A DNA stretch of 64,000 nucleotides from assembly GCA_017311185.1 (NCBI GenBank), contig JAESUZ010003502.1, positions 1 through 64,000 of the forward strand. Reading direction: 5' to 3'. The notes below the pieces were generated by a model. That model ran no database searches. It saw only the letters and a list, made by a program, of their open reading frames with translations, and was not told where the DNA came from. Position 1 is the stretch's first letter; each line of letters starts with the position of its first letter. Source of the DNA: Proteles cristata cristata (lineage: Eukaryota; Chordata; Mammalia; Carnivora; Hyaenidae). The position numbers were made by a program, and so were the translations under genes. This document shows positions 34,101 through 45,715 of this stretch, in pieces.

Positions 34101-36066
34101 TTTGGCTAGCTTTCTTTCTCCTGTTAGTTTTAAAAGCTTGTTATGCACTCTGCACCTGCGAGTATTGCTGTATTAAAGAAAGCTGTTTGGGGCGCCTGGG
34201 TGTTTCAGTCGGTTAAGCATCTGACTTAACTCAGGTCATGATCTCACCGTTTGTGGGTTCGAGCCCCACGTCGGGCTCTGTGCTGACAGCTAGCTCAGAG
34301 CACAGAGCCTGCTTCGGATTCTGTATCTCCCTCTCTCTCTGACCCTCTCCCGCTCACACTGTCTCTCTCTCTCAGATAAATAAAACATTAAAAAAAAAAA
34401 AAGAAAGAAAGCTGCTTGACTGTCCAGAACCTGTCCGTTCAGGAAGTGTTCTTTGAATGTCGTCTCTGGTTCTCTCTTTTTGAGACTTTGGTTATTTCAT
34501 TTCCCTACTTGTAGTGGTATTTGCGATTCTCCACCATGTGTACTTTGGCTTGTTTCTTGAGTTATCCCTGGAAGAGAAAACAGACAGACAAACACAAAGG
34601 GAAAAAAGGCACACAAACACACAGACAAATTCAGCAAACACACAAACCAAAGGGAAAAAGAGAAAGAAAAAAAAAAGAAGGGGAAAAAAGAGGAAGGAGA
34701 AAAAATAAATAAAAATAAAAAAATAAAAAAGAAGCAAAGCAAAGAAAATAGAAAAAACCCAAGAGAGAAAAGACAGTCTAAAAGCATAAAAGCAGAATTT
34801 CCAGGTACAAATAAAGAGCCGGGTGTGTGCAGTGCTAATGGAAGAGCATATACAAAGAAATGACAAGGAGGGGAGGAAGTGAAATTGGAAGAGAGATGAC
34901 CAGGTAGAGAGACTAAGGGGCTTAATTCAGATAGAGAAAGAGGAGAATATTGTAAGAGGAGAGGATAAAGAAATGAAGATAATATTACTCAGAGAAAGTA
35001 TACAGTCTGATTACTCCAGAGAGAGAGAGATAGAAAGGTAGCGGTGGAGGTTTAGAATGTACATGTAGAGAATGGATTAAATGTGACTGTTTAAGCAAAT
35101 CAGTTACCAGAGTGCCCAGTCCAGCAGAGCGGAGGGATTCGAATTAGACAAGGGGAAATATATTTGAATAGAAATAACAGATCTAGAATTAATCACAGTA
35201 GTGGATCCATGTTGGTCTTGCCCAGAGATCTGGTAAAAAAAAAAAAAAAAAGCAGCTCTCTACCAGGGATGGGTGTGGTTTGGTGTAAGCAGGTCTTTGC
35301 CTCCACTGCATCCCATAGGCTGCTCCCTGAGGTCTCCCTTGGTGGTTGTGGGGAGAAAAATGGTGGCGCCCCATTCCCCTCTCGAACCAAGCATTACAAC
35401 TCACTCTTTTGGGTCCAATCTCCCTGTGCCGTGGGTATAGCCAAGGTGGGCTGTGCTCTATGTCCCAAGCCATGCCTTGTTTCCAGATCTTAGTCCATGT
35501 GCTTTATTGATACTGCCGGAAATATAAGCCTGCTGGCCAAGTCCTTCCAAGCAGTTTCAAGCTGGCCACCTCCCCACTGTCAATAGAGACTAGCCGGAAA
35601 AGTGGCAGGGCAGCTTCAAGTGCACAGCTTCCCCTCCAATTTGAGCTGGCGAACAGAGGAGCGATTTCTCCCGGAGTCCTCTGGGACCAGTGCGTCCCAC
35701 TCAAGGTCAGATGCACAGCTGGAAACCGGAACCCTCTGTGTCCTGAGCTGACATTTTTCTCTTCTCCAGGGACAGGGACAGGGACAGTTTCCTGAGCAGT
35801 TTCAGCAGCTCTTCCTTTTCCTCTCCTCTCACCTTGGCTCCCCGCAAAGGAGGCTCCCTCCCCCCCTTGTGTCTCTGGCCCTGGCCTGTTTTTGCCTTCC
35901 CCTGTTCGCATTCATGCTATAAGGTATTCTCAGCAGACTCTCCTTTTCCTCCCAAACTCCTGGATTCTGTAAGGGTTCCTATGGCTTCAGGCCTTCTCCA
36001 TTTGAGAGATGGGGGTGAGTGAAATGTATGGAGCTCCCTACTTCTCCACGATTTTGCCTCCTCCCC
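34101..36066 (-). promoter_or_regulatory. L1 5' UTR / promoter region of the 28-36 kb element
   Basis: Matches the L1 5' UTRs at 53061-53926 and, more distantly, 6370-8198. The acceptor-like CTCTTCCAG|GGATAACTCA is present near 34561-34580, but the GTGAGT donor seen in the young L1 is not recognisable at the equivalent position (about 35915-35935). The A-rich and K/R/E-rich frames at 34514-34712 come from purine-rich L1 sequence, not a gene. Confidence 0.75.
34189..34403 (+). mobile_element. CAN-SINE nested in L1 5' UTR
   Basis: Subtype with gctgacagctagctcagagc. The 14-bp TSD aaagaaagctg(t/c)tt lies at 34175-34188 and 34404-34417. Confidence 0.96.
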
Positions 36067-36154
36067 TAAGAGAATGTATTTTTGCGTGCTCTTACAAATG
36101 GATTTTTTCCTTTTTTTTTTTTTTGGAATTTTTAAATTATATTTTTAGTTTTTT

Positions 36155-36199
36155 CATTTTGTTAACATTTATCCATTTTTGAGAGACAGAGAACGAGTG
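36155..36199 (-). mobile_element. CAN-SINE tail fragment
   Basis: aacatttatccatttttgag followed by agacagagaacgag is the reverse 3' part of a SINE, cut at about 36199 where an L1 tail begins. Confidence 0.65.
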
Positions 36200-36285
36200 C
36201 AATTATACTCCTGAAACCATTAGTATACTATATCTTAACTACCTTGGATTTAAATAAAATCAAAAATAAATAAATAAATAAATTT
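36200..36285 (+). repeat. Older L1 3' tail with (AAAT)n
   Basis: attatactcctgaaaccatt, agtatactatatcttaacta and tttaaataaaatcaaaaata are the last bases of an older carnivore L1, ending in (aaat)n. Confidence 0.8.
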
Positions 36286-36352
36286 GAGCTGCAAAAAAAT
36301 ACTTTGTTAAATAAAAAAAAGAACACTGTTGACCAAAAATGCAGCTCATTTC

Positions 36353-36538
36353 TTTTTTTGCATTTATTTATTTTAGTGAGACAGAGCGTGAGCAGGGGAG
36401 AGGCAGAATCTGAAGCAGGTTCCAGGTTCTGATCAAGCGTTTAGCAGAGAGCCTGATGCAGGGCTTGAACCCATGAACTGTGAGATCATGGCCTGAGCCG
36501 AAGTCGGACACCCAACTGACTGAGTCACCCAGGCACCC
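36353..36538 (-). mobile_element. CAN-SINE, slightly shortened
   Basis: Reverse-strand copy ending gtcacccaggcacccc. It is flanked by ctcatttc at 36345-36352 and 36547-36554. Confidence 0.9.
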
Positions 36539-36554
36539 CAAGTGATCTCATTTC

Positions 36555-37780
36555 AAAATAGCATATCCTAAGACGTCCAATTTCTCCAACAAGGATTCTC
36601 TTGCAACAAGGATTCTCTAGTAGTTGAATTACACATTCAACTACACACAATACTCTAGCATGACTACTGTTGTACCTACATACTTTATTCCCAGTGTTGA
36701 GAAACTGAGGGTTTTGTTGACTTGATCATTGGTTCATTTTTAAGATAAGCAACCAGAGAGTAATAGCTCACAATATGGTCAAACCTTGGTGATTTGCCCT
36801 AGGTGTATTTTCCAGGCTAAGGAAGAAATTCATCTGTAATATGAACTTGTGTTAGAGTAGACTAAGATTTTAAGGTGGGGACAGAAGATGGGAATGACTA
36901 AGGACCTGGATTCTTTCTTTTGGAGATATCATTAACAAGACTGTATGATAGTAGGGACATAGGCAGAATGCAGAGGGGCTGCGTGGGAGGAACTCATGGT
37001 AAGACTGGAAAGATGTGTGGTAATAACTGGATATTTCAATTTAATATTTTAAGGGTGGAGCAGTTTGGAATGATGATAATAACCAGGTGAGGAGAGATGT
37101 AGGACAAAAATTGTGTAGATAAGATACGTTTCCTGCTGAGCTCACACCCAATATTTTGGGGATAAAGGATTAAAAATTCTCTCCTGTTATTCCATATTCC
37201 CTTTCATTCCCACTTATCTCTATCCATACTCCCCACTGACTGTCCCTAACCTACCACCCAGTAGATATCAGAGCCGGGGCCATCCTGGGACACTCCTGTC
37301 TCCATCCTCACAAGAGGAAGAAAGTTGAGCATTACTTTTACTTAAGTTTAAGAATATGTTGTTTTTCCCTGGGTGAAACCAAATAGGGCCAACTTGGAAG
37401 CTACTCCAGATGTCAAAAATCTGGAGAGCTCCAGCTCTGTGCAATTTCTTTGGGGTATCTAGTATGAATAGAATCAGTGTCAAGAAATTAGAGGTGCTCC
37501 TCTAAATTCATTCTGGCTCTCATATCCCCTAGAGGAGTAGACTGCAAAAAGAACAGCTGACAACTGTAGGGTGGCTTTTATGGGCCAGGTCTATTCTTGC
37601 CAACCCCACCTGCAGGGCTTTGGTTAAGAGACAACAACATGAAAAATATTAACACAAAATAAAATTACCTGCAAAGAGGATATGAAAGCCACTATTGGTT
37701 TACTTCAGATTGAAGCATCCATTAGCTTTTTCCAGGCTTCAGCTGGCTCTGCTAGAAGTAACAAGAAAAAAGATGAATAA
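36555..37780. other. Unassigned, apparently low-repeat sequence
   Basis: No gene or repeat was recognised. A 71-codon minus-strand frame at 37268-37483 shows no family features and lacks supporting structure. Confidence 0.4.
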
Positions 37781-38135
37781 AATTCAACAGCAATTTACTG
37801 CACCTGGACCTCATGCCCTATATTGTGCTACATACTGAGAATGACAAATAAAGGAATAAGTTCTTACACACATTAATCAAAAGCAGAAACTGATAAACGC
37901 TATAATGAGATAGGTACAAATACTTTGAGAGTGCTGAATGGGGTTGGTAGTCTTCTAGCTAGAGGAATCCAAGAAGGATATACAGAAGAGTTAGTACTTG
38001 AACTGAGTCAGGGAGAATGAATTAGATTTACTTATATACAGATGAGGTGCAGGGAACAACATGGATAAGTGCAGAGACTCAGGACAATGCAGAATACAGT
38101 GCTTAGTGATGCTAGTGAGAGATGACAGAAAGTAA
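37781..38135 (+). repeat. Ancient repeat resembling the one at 55975
   Basis: gccctatattgtgctacata, ctgagaatgacaaat, then gaatgaattagatt.. and agtgcagagactcaggacaa follow the order of a common ancient mammalian repeat (size statement, 'gagcttacat'-like block, then 'agtgcaaaggcc'-like block). The name is not certain and the match is weak. Confidence 0.35.
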
Positions 38136-38139
38136 TACT

Positions 38140-38380
38140 GATAGTATTTGTGGATGACTTAATATAGGCTAGACACAGTGCTGAGTTTAATATGTATTAA
38201 TATATATTAGCTTATTTAATCCGCACAAAAAAAGCTATGAGGTTAATATTATTATCATCCTCATTTGACATATCAAAAACTGAAGCCTAGGGAAATTAAA
38301 CAACTTGCTCAAAAGCCCACAGCCAGTAAGCAGCAGAACTAACGTTGAAACCTGGGAAGTTTGTAATTAGACAAAATCTA
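38140..38380 (+). repeat. MIR SINE
   Basis: Plus-strand MIR: taggctagacacagtgctga, cttatttaatccgcacaaa, tatgaggttaatattattat, catcctcatttgacatatc, aactgaagcctagggaaatt, aagcccacagccagtaagc. Confidence 0.88.
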
Positions 38381-38484
38381 TGATCACACCCTCTATATTA
38401 CCTTTCAATGAAAGCTGGGAGAAGATTATGGACATCCTTGGATGCCATAATAAGGATTTGAGGCTCTATCCTTGTTTTCTTTAT

Positions 38485-38675
38485 TTCCAGCTCTAAAACT
38501 TACAGTTGACTGACATTGGGTAAGTTATTTATCTGAACTCTCATTTCTAAATATATAAAGTGAAGGTAATATAAAATATCATGGGGATTAAATATGATGT
38601 AAAGCACCATAGATTGGCCTGTAATGGCTACTTGGTAAATGTAGTTGCCATTATTCATAGTAGTATTAGTATTAA
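38485..38675 (-). repeat. MIR SINE, inverted relative to the previous one
   Basis: Minus-strand MIR pattern: gacattgggtaagttattta, ctgaactctcatttctaaat, atataaagtgaaggtaatat, ggggattaaatatgatgtaa, agcaccatagattggcct. Confidence 0.8.
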
Positions 38676-38939
38676 ATTGGGGGAAATTCAAGGTAGAGGA
38701 AATTGAATGAAGGTTTTAGTGTTGCTGGAATATAGATTGTGAAAGAAATGTGAGGACTAGCTTATGGAATACTTAGAATATGATACTAAAGCATTTAGTT
38801 TTTATTTTAAAAGTGACAAGGAATCTATTAAACAGAATGAATTTTAAAACGGTATGCATGATTTTAAAGTATTGTTGTTTAATATAACAGTAGTAAACAA
38901 ATAACTTTTCTAGATAACTTTTCTGTCAGGTAGTTCTCT

Positions 38940-39103
38940 TACAAATATATATATATTATATACATATATATGTATATATATATATATACATACAAATATA
39001 TATACATATATACACACAAATATATGTGTGTATATATACACACAAATATATATGTATATATACACACATAAATATATATATATATGTACACACACATATA
39101 TAT
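38940..39103 (+). repeat. TA/CA alternating microsatellite
   Basis: About 160 bp of alternating purine-pyrimidine: atatatatattatatacata, tatatgtatatatatatata, tatacacacaaatatatatg. The frames of Y, I and C residues in this region are artefacts. Confidence 0.95.
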
Positions 39104-39904
39104 CAAACTTTCAAATACAAGAGGGAGAGTTTTTATAACCTTAGAAATCACTTTAATAAGAGCTGTATGATAAATCACTAAAATGTGAGTGTAAATATTT
39201 TTATGTCTATCAAGGTTCTTATTTGAAAGTGTGCTTTCACCTTTTCCTTTGTTTAAGAGAATAAAATAGTTCTAAGTGTTTATGAAGGATGGCATGCTTG
39301 CTCTAGAGCTTCTAGGAAGAGCAAGCTCCTCTCAGATAGCTTGGGAACACTGGCAGCCTTAAGGGGACTAAATCCACACATCCTTTAATGAAAAAGATAC
39401 AGTCGAATTACTGTTCTGTTAATATATAGGAAAACAACAAATAAGTATGTGCAATACATGTAAATATTTACATACGGGGATATCTGTATGTGTGGTTGTA
39501 AAATGTAAAGAGGTGGATTTGGCCATCCTTGGATGATTAGGTCAAATGTGAATATGTGCTTTCCTTAACTGTGTATCACTGTGAAAAACCATCAAAACTG
39601 CTGTACTTTTCCATTTCTACTGTATTTCATTTACAATCTGTTTTTCATAAACTTTGTAAGTGCCTAAAAATAATATTGTTTTAATCAATTTTGCAAATAT
39701 GAATAAAATGCATGATAGTCAAGAAAAAAATAAAACAGTATGCGTGAAAGGTAGGGAAAAAACACTACATAGACATAAGTGATACCAAACAATCACTTGC
39801 TTTATATTTGGTCTTCACCTAGACACTGTGAGACATATAAAGATGATGTAACTGGATTCTAACCCGTAGAGGGAATAAGACAAGCCCAAAACTGATTCAC
39901 CAAA
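39104..39904. other. Unassigned AT-rich sequence
   Basis: No gene or repeat was recognised. Confidence 0.4.
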
Positions 39905-40447
39905 CTCAAACGATGTAGTAAGAGTATAAAATGGTACAGCCACTTTGTAGGACAGTTTGACAGTTTAATAAAAATGTAAAAATACACCTATCTTATGGCC
40001 CACTTATAGGTATTTAACCTAGAGAATTAAAAACTTATGCTTACTCCAAAATCTGTGCTTGAATGTTTATAATAGCTCTATTCAAAATCACCAAAAACTG
40101 GAGTGACCCAAATGTCCATCAACAGGTGAAAGTATAAACAAACTCTGATACATCTCTACCATGGTATACTACCCAGGAATACAAAAACAAAAAAACAAAA
40201 AAATAAAAAAAAACTCCTACCAATATCTGTGACTATATGGATGATTTGCAAGATCATTATACTTAGTAATAGAAGCCAGAGACAAAAGGTTAGGAGGTGG
40301 GTAGATGGATGAGTGAAATAAGTGAAAAGGATTAATTGTGTAAACTTATTGTGATGAGCAATGAATACTATATTCGTTGAATCATTATATCATACACCTG
40401 AAACTAACATAACACTGCATGTTAATTATACTTGAATAAAAAAGGCT
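39905..40447 (+). repeat. Old L1 ORF2 end and carnivore-type 3' UTR
   Basis: Diverged plus-strand ORF2 3' end (ttatggcccacttataggta, atagctctattcaaaatcac, gtccatcaacaggtgaaag), an A/CAAA-rich expansion near 40180-40213, then 3' UTR (gtgatgagcaatgaatacta, catacacctgaaactaaca, atgttaattatacttgaat). Confidence 0.8.
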
Positions 40448-40449
40448 AC

Positions 40450-40690
40450 TTACTATATTACTCTATTTACATTACATTTTAGTAAAAGAAAAAGTATAGG
40501 AACCGAGAACAGATCAGTGGTTCCCAGGAGTTTGTCGTTGAGAAGACTGTAACTATTTTGGTCAGTTTAAGGGCAAAATTTGGGGTCATCAAAACTATGG
40601 TTTATTCTGATTATGGTGATGGTTACATTAATTGATGCATGTGTGGCAGCTTGCAGAACTATATACATCTTCAACATAAATATTTAGGAA
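40450..40690 (+). repeat. Old L1 3'-UTR-like sequence
   Basis: agaacagatcagtggttccc, aggagtttg, atcttcaacataaatattta fits the 3' UTR of an older L1 group. It may be the original 3' end of the same fossil. Confidence 0.5.
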
Positions 40691-41029
40691 AGATAAAACA
40701 TAATATTTTACTGTGTAAAAGCTGCAATTCAGAAAAAGATTTTCCATTTTCAGAAATCTATCTCAATAATGCAAATAACATTTACTGTGATAATTATTTA
40801 AAAAAGACAATATTAGTGTTATTTTTTTCCTTTACAGGATTACTAGACTGACAGCATGGAGGCAGATGTTGACCAACACCTTATAGAAATCTAGTTATTC
40901 AAAGTTGTGACATCTTTGTGGACTGTTGGTGAGTTAGAAACTAAGCAATTGATTTTCATGGGGGCTAATTGATGTGGAACTCTCTATAAGAGTAGCTGTA
41001 TCTTTCTTTATATTTGTATCAGTAATTTA
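40691..41029. other. Unassigned sequence
   Basis: No repeat or gene was recognised. Confidence 0.35.
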
Positions 41030-41520
41030 GATCAAAGCATTGGTCTTCCAATTTATGGATGATATGAAGCTAGATAGGGTAGTAAGTTGGGATTTTAAAT
41101 AATTGTACATTTATTTGTGCATGTTGGAGCAAAGTGACATTTAATGGGGAATAAAAAAACATTAAATCTCTGTGTAAGTACATGGTTGACCATAGAGAAG
41201 TAAGGTAGCATGTATAACCTAGTTTTAGTGGGATTCTGTGATAAGCATCTCAGTCTCACACAACATTCAGAGTCTGTCTCTAGTGAATAGACCCTCACTT
41301 AGTATACATGCCAAACTTGGGCCCTCTAATATTAATAAGGTTGAAAATACATTGAAATGTGTCCAGAGGGTAGTGAGGAGAAACTGGGAGCTAGGGTCCC
41401 ATAATGGACAGCTGAAGAAAATGGGAGCATTCTGCCTGAAGAAGATTCAGGACAGACACTTGACCTTGAATGGACTCTCACTGGGAGAAGTAGATGGAGT
41501 CTAATAGACCCAGTTAGCCA
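41030..41520 (+). repeat. Ancient CR1/L3-like LINE 3' part
   Basis: Fits the order of the 3' end of CR1/L3-type LINEs: aatttatggatgatatgaag.., a diverged centre, then gaaatgtgtccagagggtag, tgaggagaaactgggagcta, gacagctgaagaaaatggga and ctgcctgaagaagattcagg. The match is by order of motifs only. Frames here are shadows of the fossil. Confidence 0.45.
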
Positions 41521-41568
41521 CTTCAGAGCAAGAAGATATTTTATCGTATTATAATTAATAACTTTTAG

Positions 41569-41783
41569 GGGCATCTGGGTGGCTCAGTCAGTTAAGCATC
41601 CGACTTCAGCTCAGGTCATGAGACCATAGATCGTGGGTTTGAGCCTTAAGTTGGTCTCTGTGCTGACAATTGGAGCCTGAGGCCATGCTTCAGATTCTGT
41701 CTCCATCTCTCTGACCCTCACCTGATCATGTTCTGTCTCTGTCTCTCTCTTTCAATATAAAATAAAAAATTATTTGAAAAAAA
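41569..41783 (+). mobile_element. CAN-SINE
   Basis: Head ggggcatctgggtggctcag. A perfect 12-bp TSD, aataacttttag, lies at 41557-41568 and 41784-41795. Confidence 0.96.
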
Positions 41784-41917
41784 AATAACTTTTAGCTAAG
41801 CAACAATGTCCCTGGACAGAGTGGGCTACTTCAGGGAGTAGTAAATTTCTTGCCAGTAGATTTGAACAAAGTGAAGTTGCCTTAGTTTTAATGTGGAACC
41901 AGATTTCTACATTAAAT

Positions 41918-42090
41918 ATAATGGTTCTCAAACTTGAGGGTGTGATGCATCAGTATCACCTGGGAAGCTTATATAGATCCAGCCTCAGGTTCCAATTCAG
42001 AAGGTTTTGGATGCACCTATGAATATACATCTCTAACAAATGCTCCTAAGTAATTCTAATCCCACTTTGGGTAATAGCCTGTTCAGAGTT
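41918..42090 (+). repeat. MER5A-like hAT-Charlie DNA transposon fossil
   Basis: aatggttctcaaacttgagg, catcagtatcacctgggaag, ccagcctcaggttccaattc, catctctaacaaatgctcct, agtaattctaatcccacttt. This follows MER5A order. The 3' terminal repeat is incomplete. Confidence 0.8.
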
Positions 42091-42124
42091 GATTGATTAG
42101 TACTTCCTTAGGCCACTGAGGAGG

Positions 42125-42255
42125 CTTAAGAGCACTGAACTTGTAGTCAGACAGCCTGATCTCCTGTCCTGTCTTTTACCAACATAGAACCTTTTGCAAA
42201 TCTCTTCCCCTTTTGGACCCCAGGCTGTAACATGGTGAATGTCCTTCTAAAATAT
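42125..42255 (-). repeat. MIR SINE fragment
   Basis: Minus-strand MIR: gagcactgaacttgtagtca, gacagcctgatctcctgtcc, ttttgcaaatctcttcccct, aggctgtaacatggtgaatg. Confidence 0.7.
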
Positions 42256-43085
42256 TCACTTTAATTCAGGTTAACTCATCCTTTATTCAAACAAAATCTT
42301 ATACAAATCCCCAATATTTGAAGCAAATATTGAGCGATTCGGGTGCCCCTATATATGTGTGTATAATAGAGGGAGTGTTTCATGCCACAACCAAAGCCTC
42401 AGAGGCTCTTCTATGGTGTTTGAAAGTCACTATTCTGGGGTCTTCCAGATACGTGGGCTTTGATGATTAAGGGCCTTTGGATTTTGTGACACTCATGACT
42501 GAGTCTCTGTACTTATCTCTGACCTGGTACCTGTGTCCTGTACTGCCATTTCCCTCTATATTACATACTCTGAAAGCAAGTGAACACTGTATCCCATTAC
42601 GCCTCTGAGAAAGGCTTTCTCCTGTACCTCATGTTCTGGTCACTGGCCTCTCACTCTTCCCTAAGGCCTTTTTGTCCTCCTGAAGACCCCTACTTATTTG
42701 ATTACCCAATATGTAATTCCACAGTGCATTCCTGTCCCTGGAAATAGCTTTGAACAGGGCTTTGGAAAGCTTCCCCTAGATCTCCTTGTATAAACTTCAG
42801 TTTGCAAAATTGCTCTCAAGTCTGTTCTGTGAACTCCACTGCTTCTGATGGTTTCCCATGCAGGGAAGACCAAGACCAAGAGCCCTTGGTGATCAGCCTC
42901 TGCTTATTTCTCTAGTTTTACCTCCAGCCGCCTCATCAGATTTTGTTGCTATCTGAGTACTGACTGTACAGAGGTTGAATACATTCAACATTATCGAATC
43001 CAGTAAAAGGTCAAAGGTCCTTAGAATTGTCTGCTTGAGCCTGGGTGATAAAATAAGAGTTGAAGGCCATTTGGAACTAGAGACA
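42256..43085. other. Unassigned sequence
   Basis: No gene or repeat was recognised. Moderately GC-richer than its neighbours, with unsupported short frames. Confidence 0.4.
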
Positions 43086-43290
43086 CTATGGGAATAATAA
43101 CATCTATCATTTATTGGGCCTCTCCCATATGTCAGCCAGTTTTCTGTTCATTGCCTTATTTAATTTTCACATCAAACTTGTGAAGTCAGTACCATTAGTA
43201 TCCTTGTCTTCTATATGAGGAAACTTAAGTTCAGAATAGCTAGCCGGTTGAGATATAAATACACAGCTAGGATTATGGGTTCATGGTCTG
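43086..43290 (+). repeat. MIR SINE
   Basis: Plus-strand MIR: aacatctatcatttattggg, ccatatgtcagccagttttc, cttatttaattttcacatca, tatgaggaaacttaagttca, atacacagctaggattatgg. Confidence 0.8.
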
Positions 43291-43612
43291 GTGATCACTG
43301 AGGTGGTAATTTTGAACTTCATGACACATAGAAGTGGATAGAGATTACGCTGGTCATTCTAGAGAAATAAGCAAGAAATTCTAGTGGAATGCAATGATTT
43401 AGCCTCCTATGTCATAATTTCCTCAGTTCTATTCCTATCTGGTAGCAAAATTATGCTCTGAGTCTCCACAAATCTGCAAGATGGGAATTTCCTACTGCTT
43501 AGCTGGACAGTGCCAGAAAAGAAGAAGGAAGCACCAATGGGTGCAATGACCCTGGGATTTTCTTAGGAAAACAAGGAAAGCAACAGTCCATGGGCTGGGT
43601 AGTAGGTCAAAT
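43291..43612. other. Unassigned sequence
   Basis: No gene or repeat was recognised. Confidence 0.35.
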
Positions 43613-43778
43613 TAGACCCATGGTTTTTAATCTTGATTGGTCATAAGAGTCTCCCATAGAACAATGCACATACAGGTTCCTGGATCCCATCCCAGAAATT
43701 CTGATCAAGGCCTTAAGATCCAGGAATTTGCATGTGAAATACACTTACCAAGTGATTTGGATGCAGGTTTTTCTGGAC
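43613..43778 (+). repeat. MER5A-like DNA transposon fossil
   Basis: ggtttttaatcttgattggt, ggttcctggatcccatccca, gaaattctgatcaaggcctt and aaatacacttaccaagtgat follow the MER5A consensus order. Confidence 0.72.
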
Positions 43779-44226
43779 TACCTCGCCTTTAGTAGTGAGT
43801 TAAACCAAATAGCCTTTCAGGTCACTTCCAATGTTGAGATCCTTGCCGTTTATGATGTATTAAGCCACCTAGGATAAAAGATAACTATCATGATCAAATC
43901 AGAAAGAGAGGGGAGAAATGTGAGTGTCAAAGTTACAAATGCATGGTCAATGATGGCTTTAATGACAGAAATGATTTTGGTTTATGTGTAGTGCGGTATG
44001 GTGTGAAGACCAAGATTAAGGCACCCAGTCAGTCTCCAAAGAGACGGAGGTGACTTTGGTGAAGAGGGACCAAATAGAAGTGGGTATTGGATGCTACCCA
44101 GAGGATTTAGACGTGAGGAAAAAAATAGGGGCCATTGTAATCTCTGATGCATTAAAGAAAGGGTGTATAAAGCAATATTTTAGAAAATTTTCTGAAAATG
44201 TACATCACTGTTCGGAACATTCATAC
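43779..44226. other. Unassigned sequence
   Basis: A short MIR-tail-like patch (ttcaggtcacttccaatgtt) lies at about 43817-43836. Otherwise nothing was recognised. Confidence 0.35.
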
Positions 44227-44306
44227 ATGTGTATGAGTGTGTGTGTGTGTGCATGAGTGCGTGGATGTGTGTGTGTGTGTGTGTGCCTGTGAGAGAGAGA
44301 GAGAAA
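44227..44306 (+). repeat. (TG)n/(GA)n microsatellite
   Basis: gtgtgtgtgtgtgcatgagt, then tgtgtgtgtgtgtgtgtgcc, then gagagagagagaga. A second short (TG)n lies at 44362-44381. Confidence 0.95.
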
Positions 44307-45502
44307 CCAAATTTTCCCAACAACAATAATTATTAAGGACCAATGAGATGCACTCAGATGTTATGTGTGTTTGTGTGTGTATGAAGTAAATTGAATATAT
44401 GGATGCATAAATCTAATATATGCATATTTATGTATAAAATGAATATATACATATATATGTACATTAATGCATATAAACTGAAAATACAGATAAATATGAA
44501 ACTGCTAGTACCAATTCATCAAATAAACTAATTTCACAACTTCCTAAATGGTTATAAATCACAGTTTGAGAAACACTGATCTAAAAGAAATTAGGTAATT
44601 TCTATATATGCTGATTACATTTTGTGTTCAAAGGCACCTATTAATTGACCTAATGGAATGTTTCAGAAAATGCAAATATTTGATTTTAGTTTCACCTTTG
44701 AAATTATATTTAAGGATAGAATTCAAGAACAAATATTATTAAAATGTCTATAAACCTAAAGCCATCTACACATTTAATGCCATCCCTATCAAAATACCAG
44801 TATATTTTTCACAAAGCTAGAAAAAAACAATCCCAAAATTTGTATGGAACCACAAAAGACCCTGAATAGCCAAAGAAAACTTGAAAAAATTAAAGCAAAG
44901 CTGTAGGCATCACAGTTCCATACTAAAGGCAATAATAACAAAGTTAAAGTGATCAAAACTGTATGGCACTGGCACAAAGATAGACATATAGATCGATAGA
45001 ATAGAAAACCCAGAAAGAATACACAGCTATATGCTCACTTAATCTTTGACAAAGCAGAAAAGAACACCAAATGTGTAAAAGACAGTCTCTTCAACAAAGG
45101 ATATTGGGAAAACTGGAAAGCAGCATACAAAGGAATAAAACTGCAATACCTTCTTACACTATACACAAAAATAAATTCAAAATGGATTAAAGACCTAAAA
45201 GTGGGACTTAAAACTATAAAAATCCTAGAGGCAGTAACCCGTAAGATATCAGCTGTAGCAACCTCTCTCTAGACATGTCTCCTGAGGCAAGGGAAACAAA
45301 AGCAAAAATAACTGGGAATTCATCAAAATAAAGTTTCTGCACACTGAAGGAAACAATAAACAACACTAAAAGGCAACCTACAGAATGGGAGAAGATATTT
45401 GCAAATGACATATCTGATAAAGGGTTAGAATGCAAAATACGTAAAGAATTTATAAAACTCAACACCCCAAAATGAATAATCCAATTAAAAATGGGCAGAA
45501 GA

Positions 45503-45715
45503 GGGGCGCCTGGGTGGCTCAGTCGGTTGAGTGTCTGACTTCGGCTAAGGTCATGATTTCGCGGTTCGTAGGTTTGAGCCCCGCGTCGGACTCTGTGCTG
45601 ACAGCTAGCTCAGAGCCTGGAGCCTGTTTCAGATTCTGTGTCTCCCTCTCTCTCTGACCCTCCCCTGCTCATGCCGTCTTTCTCTCAAGAAATAAATAAA
45701 ACATTAAAAGATTTT
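45503..45715 (+). mobile_element. CAN-SINE nested in L1
   Basis: Subtype with gctgacagctagctcagagc. A perfect 16-bp TSD, aaaaatgggcagaaga, lies at 45487-45502 and 45716-45731. Confidence 0.97.

Larger units (their letters stand above)
27972..36066 (-). mobile_element. Full-length L1 with nested SINEs and a retrocopy
   Basis: Minus-strand L1 from its 3' end at about 27972 to its 5' end at about 36066 (sense gcaaaatcgtggagaagtag). Order in sense: 5' UTR 36066-34101, ORF1 34100-32497, ORF2 32450-28161, 3' UTR. Insertions inside it: SINEs at 28740-28956, 30012-30223 and 34189-34403, and a retrocopy at 33189-34026. Without these it is about 6.5 kb. ORF1 lacks about 145 bp of its 3' part at 32516-32519 compared with the copy at 5479. 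A TSD was not visible. Confidence 0.92.

Noticed and set aside
38910..39178. Membrane-like frames rich in Y, I, C and V
   Set aside because: They are translations of the alternating TA/CA tract.
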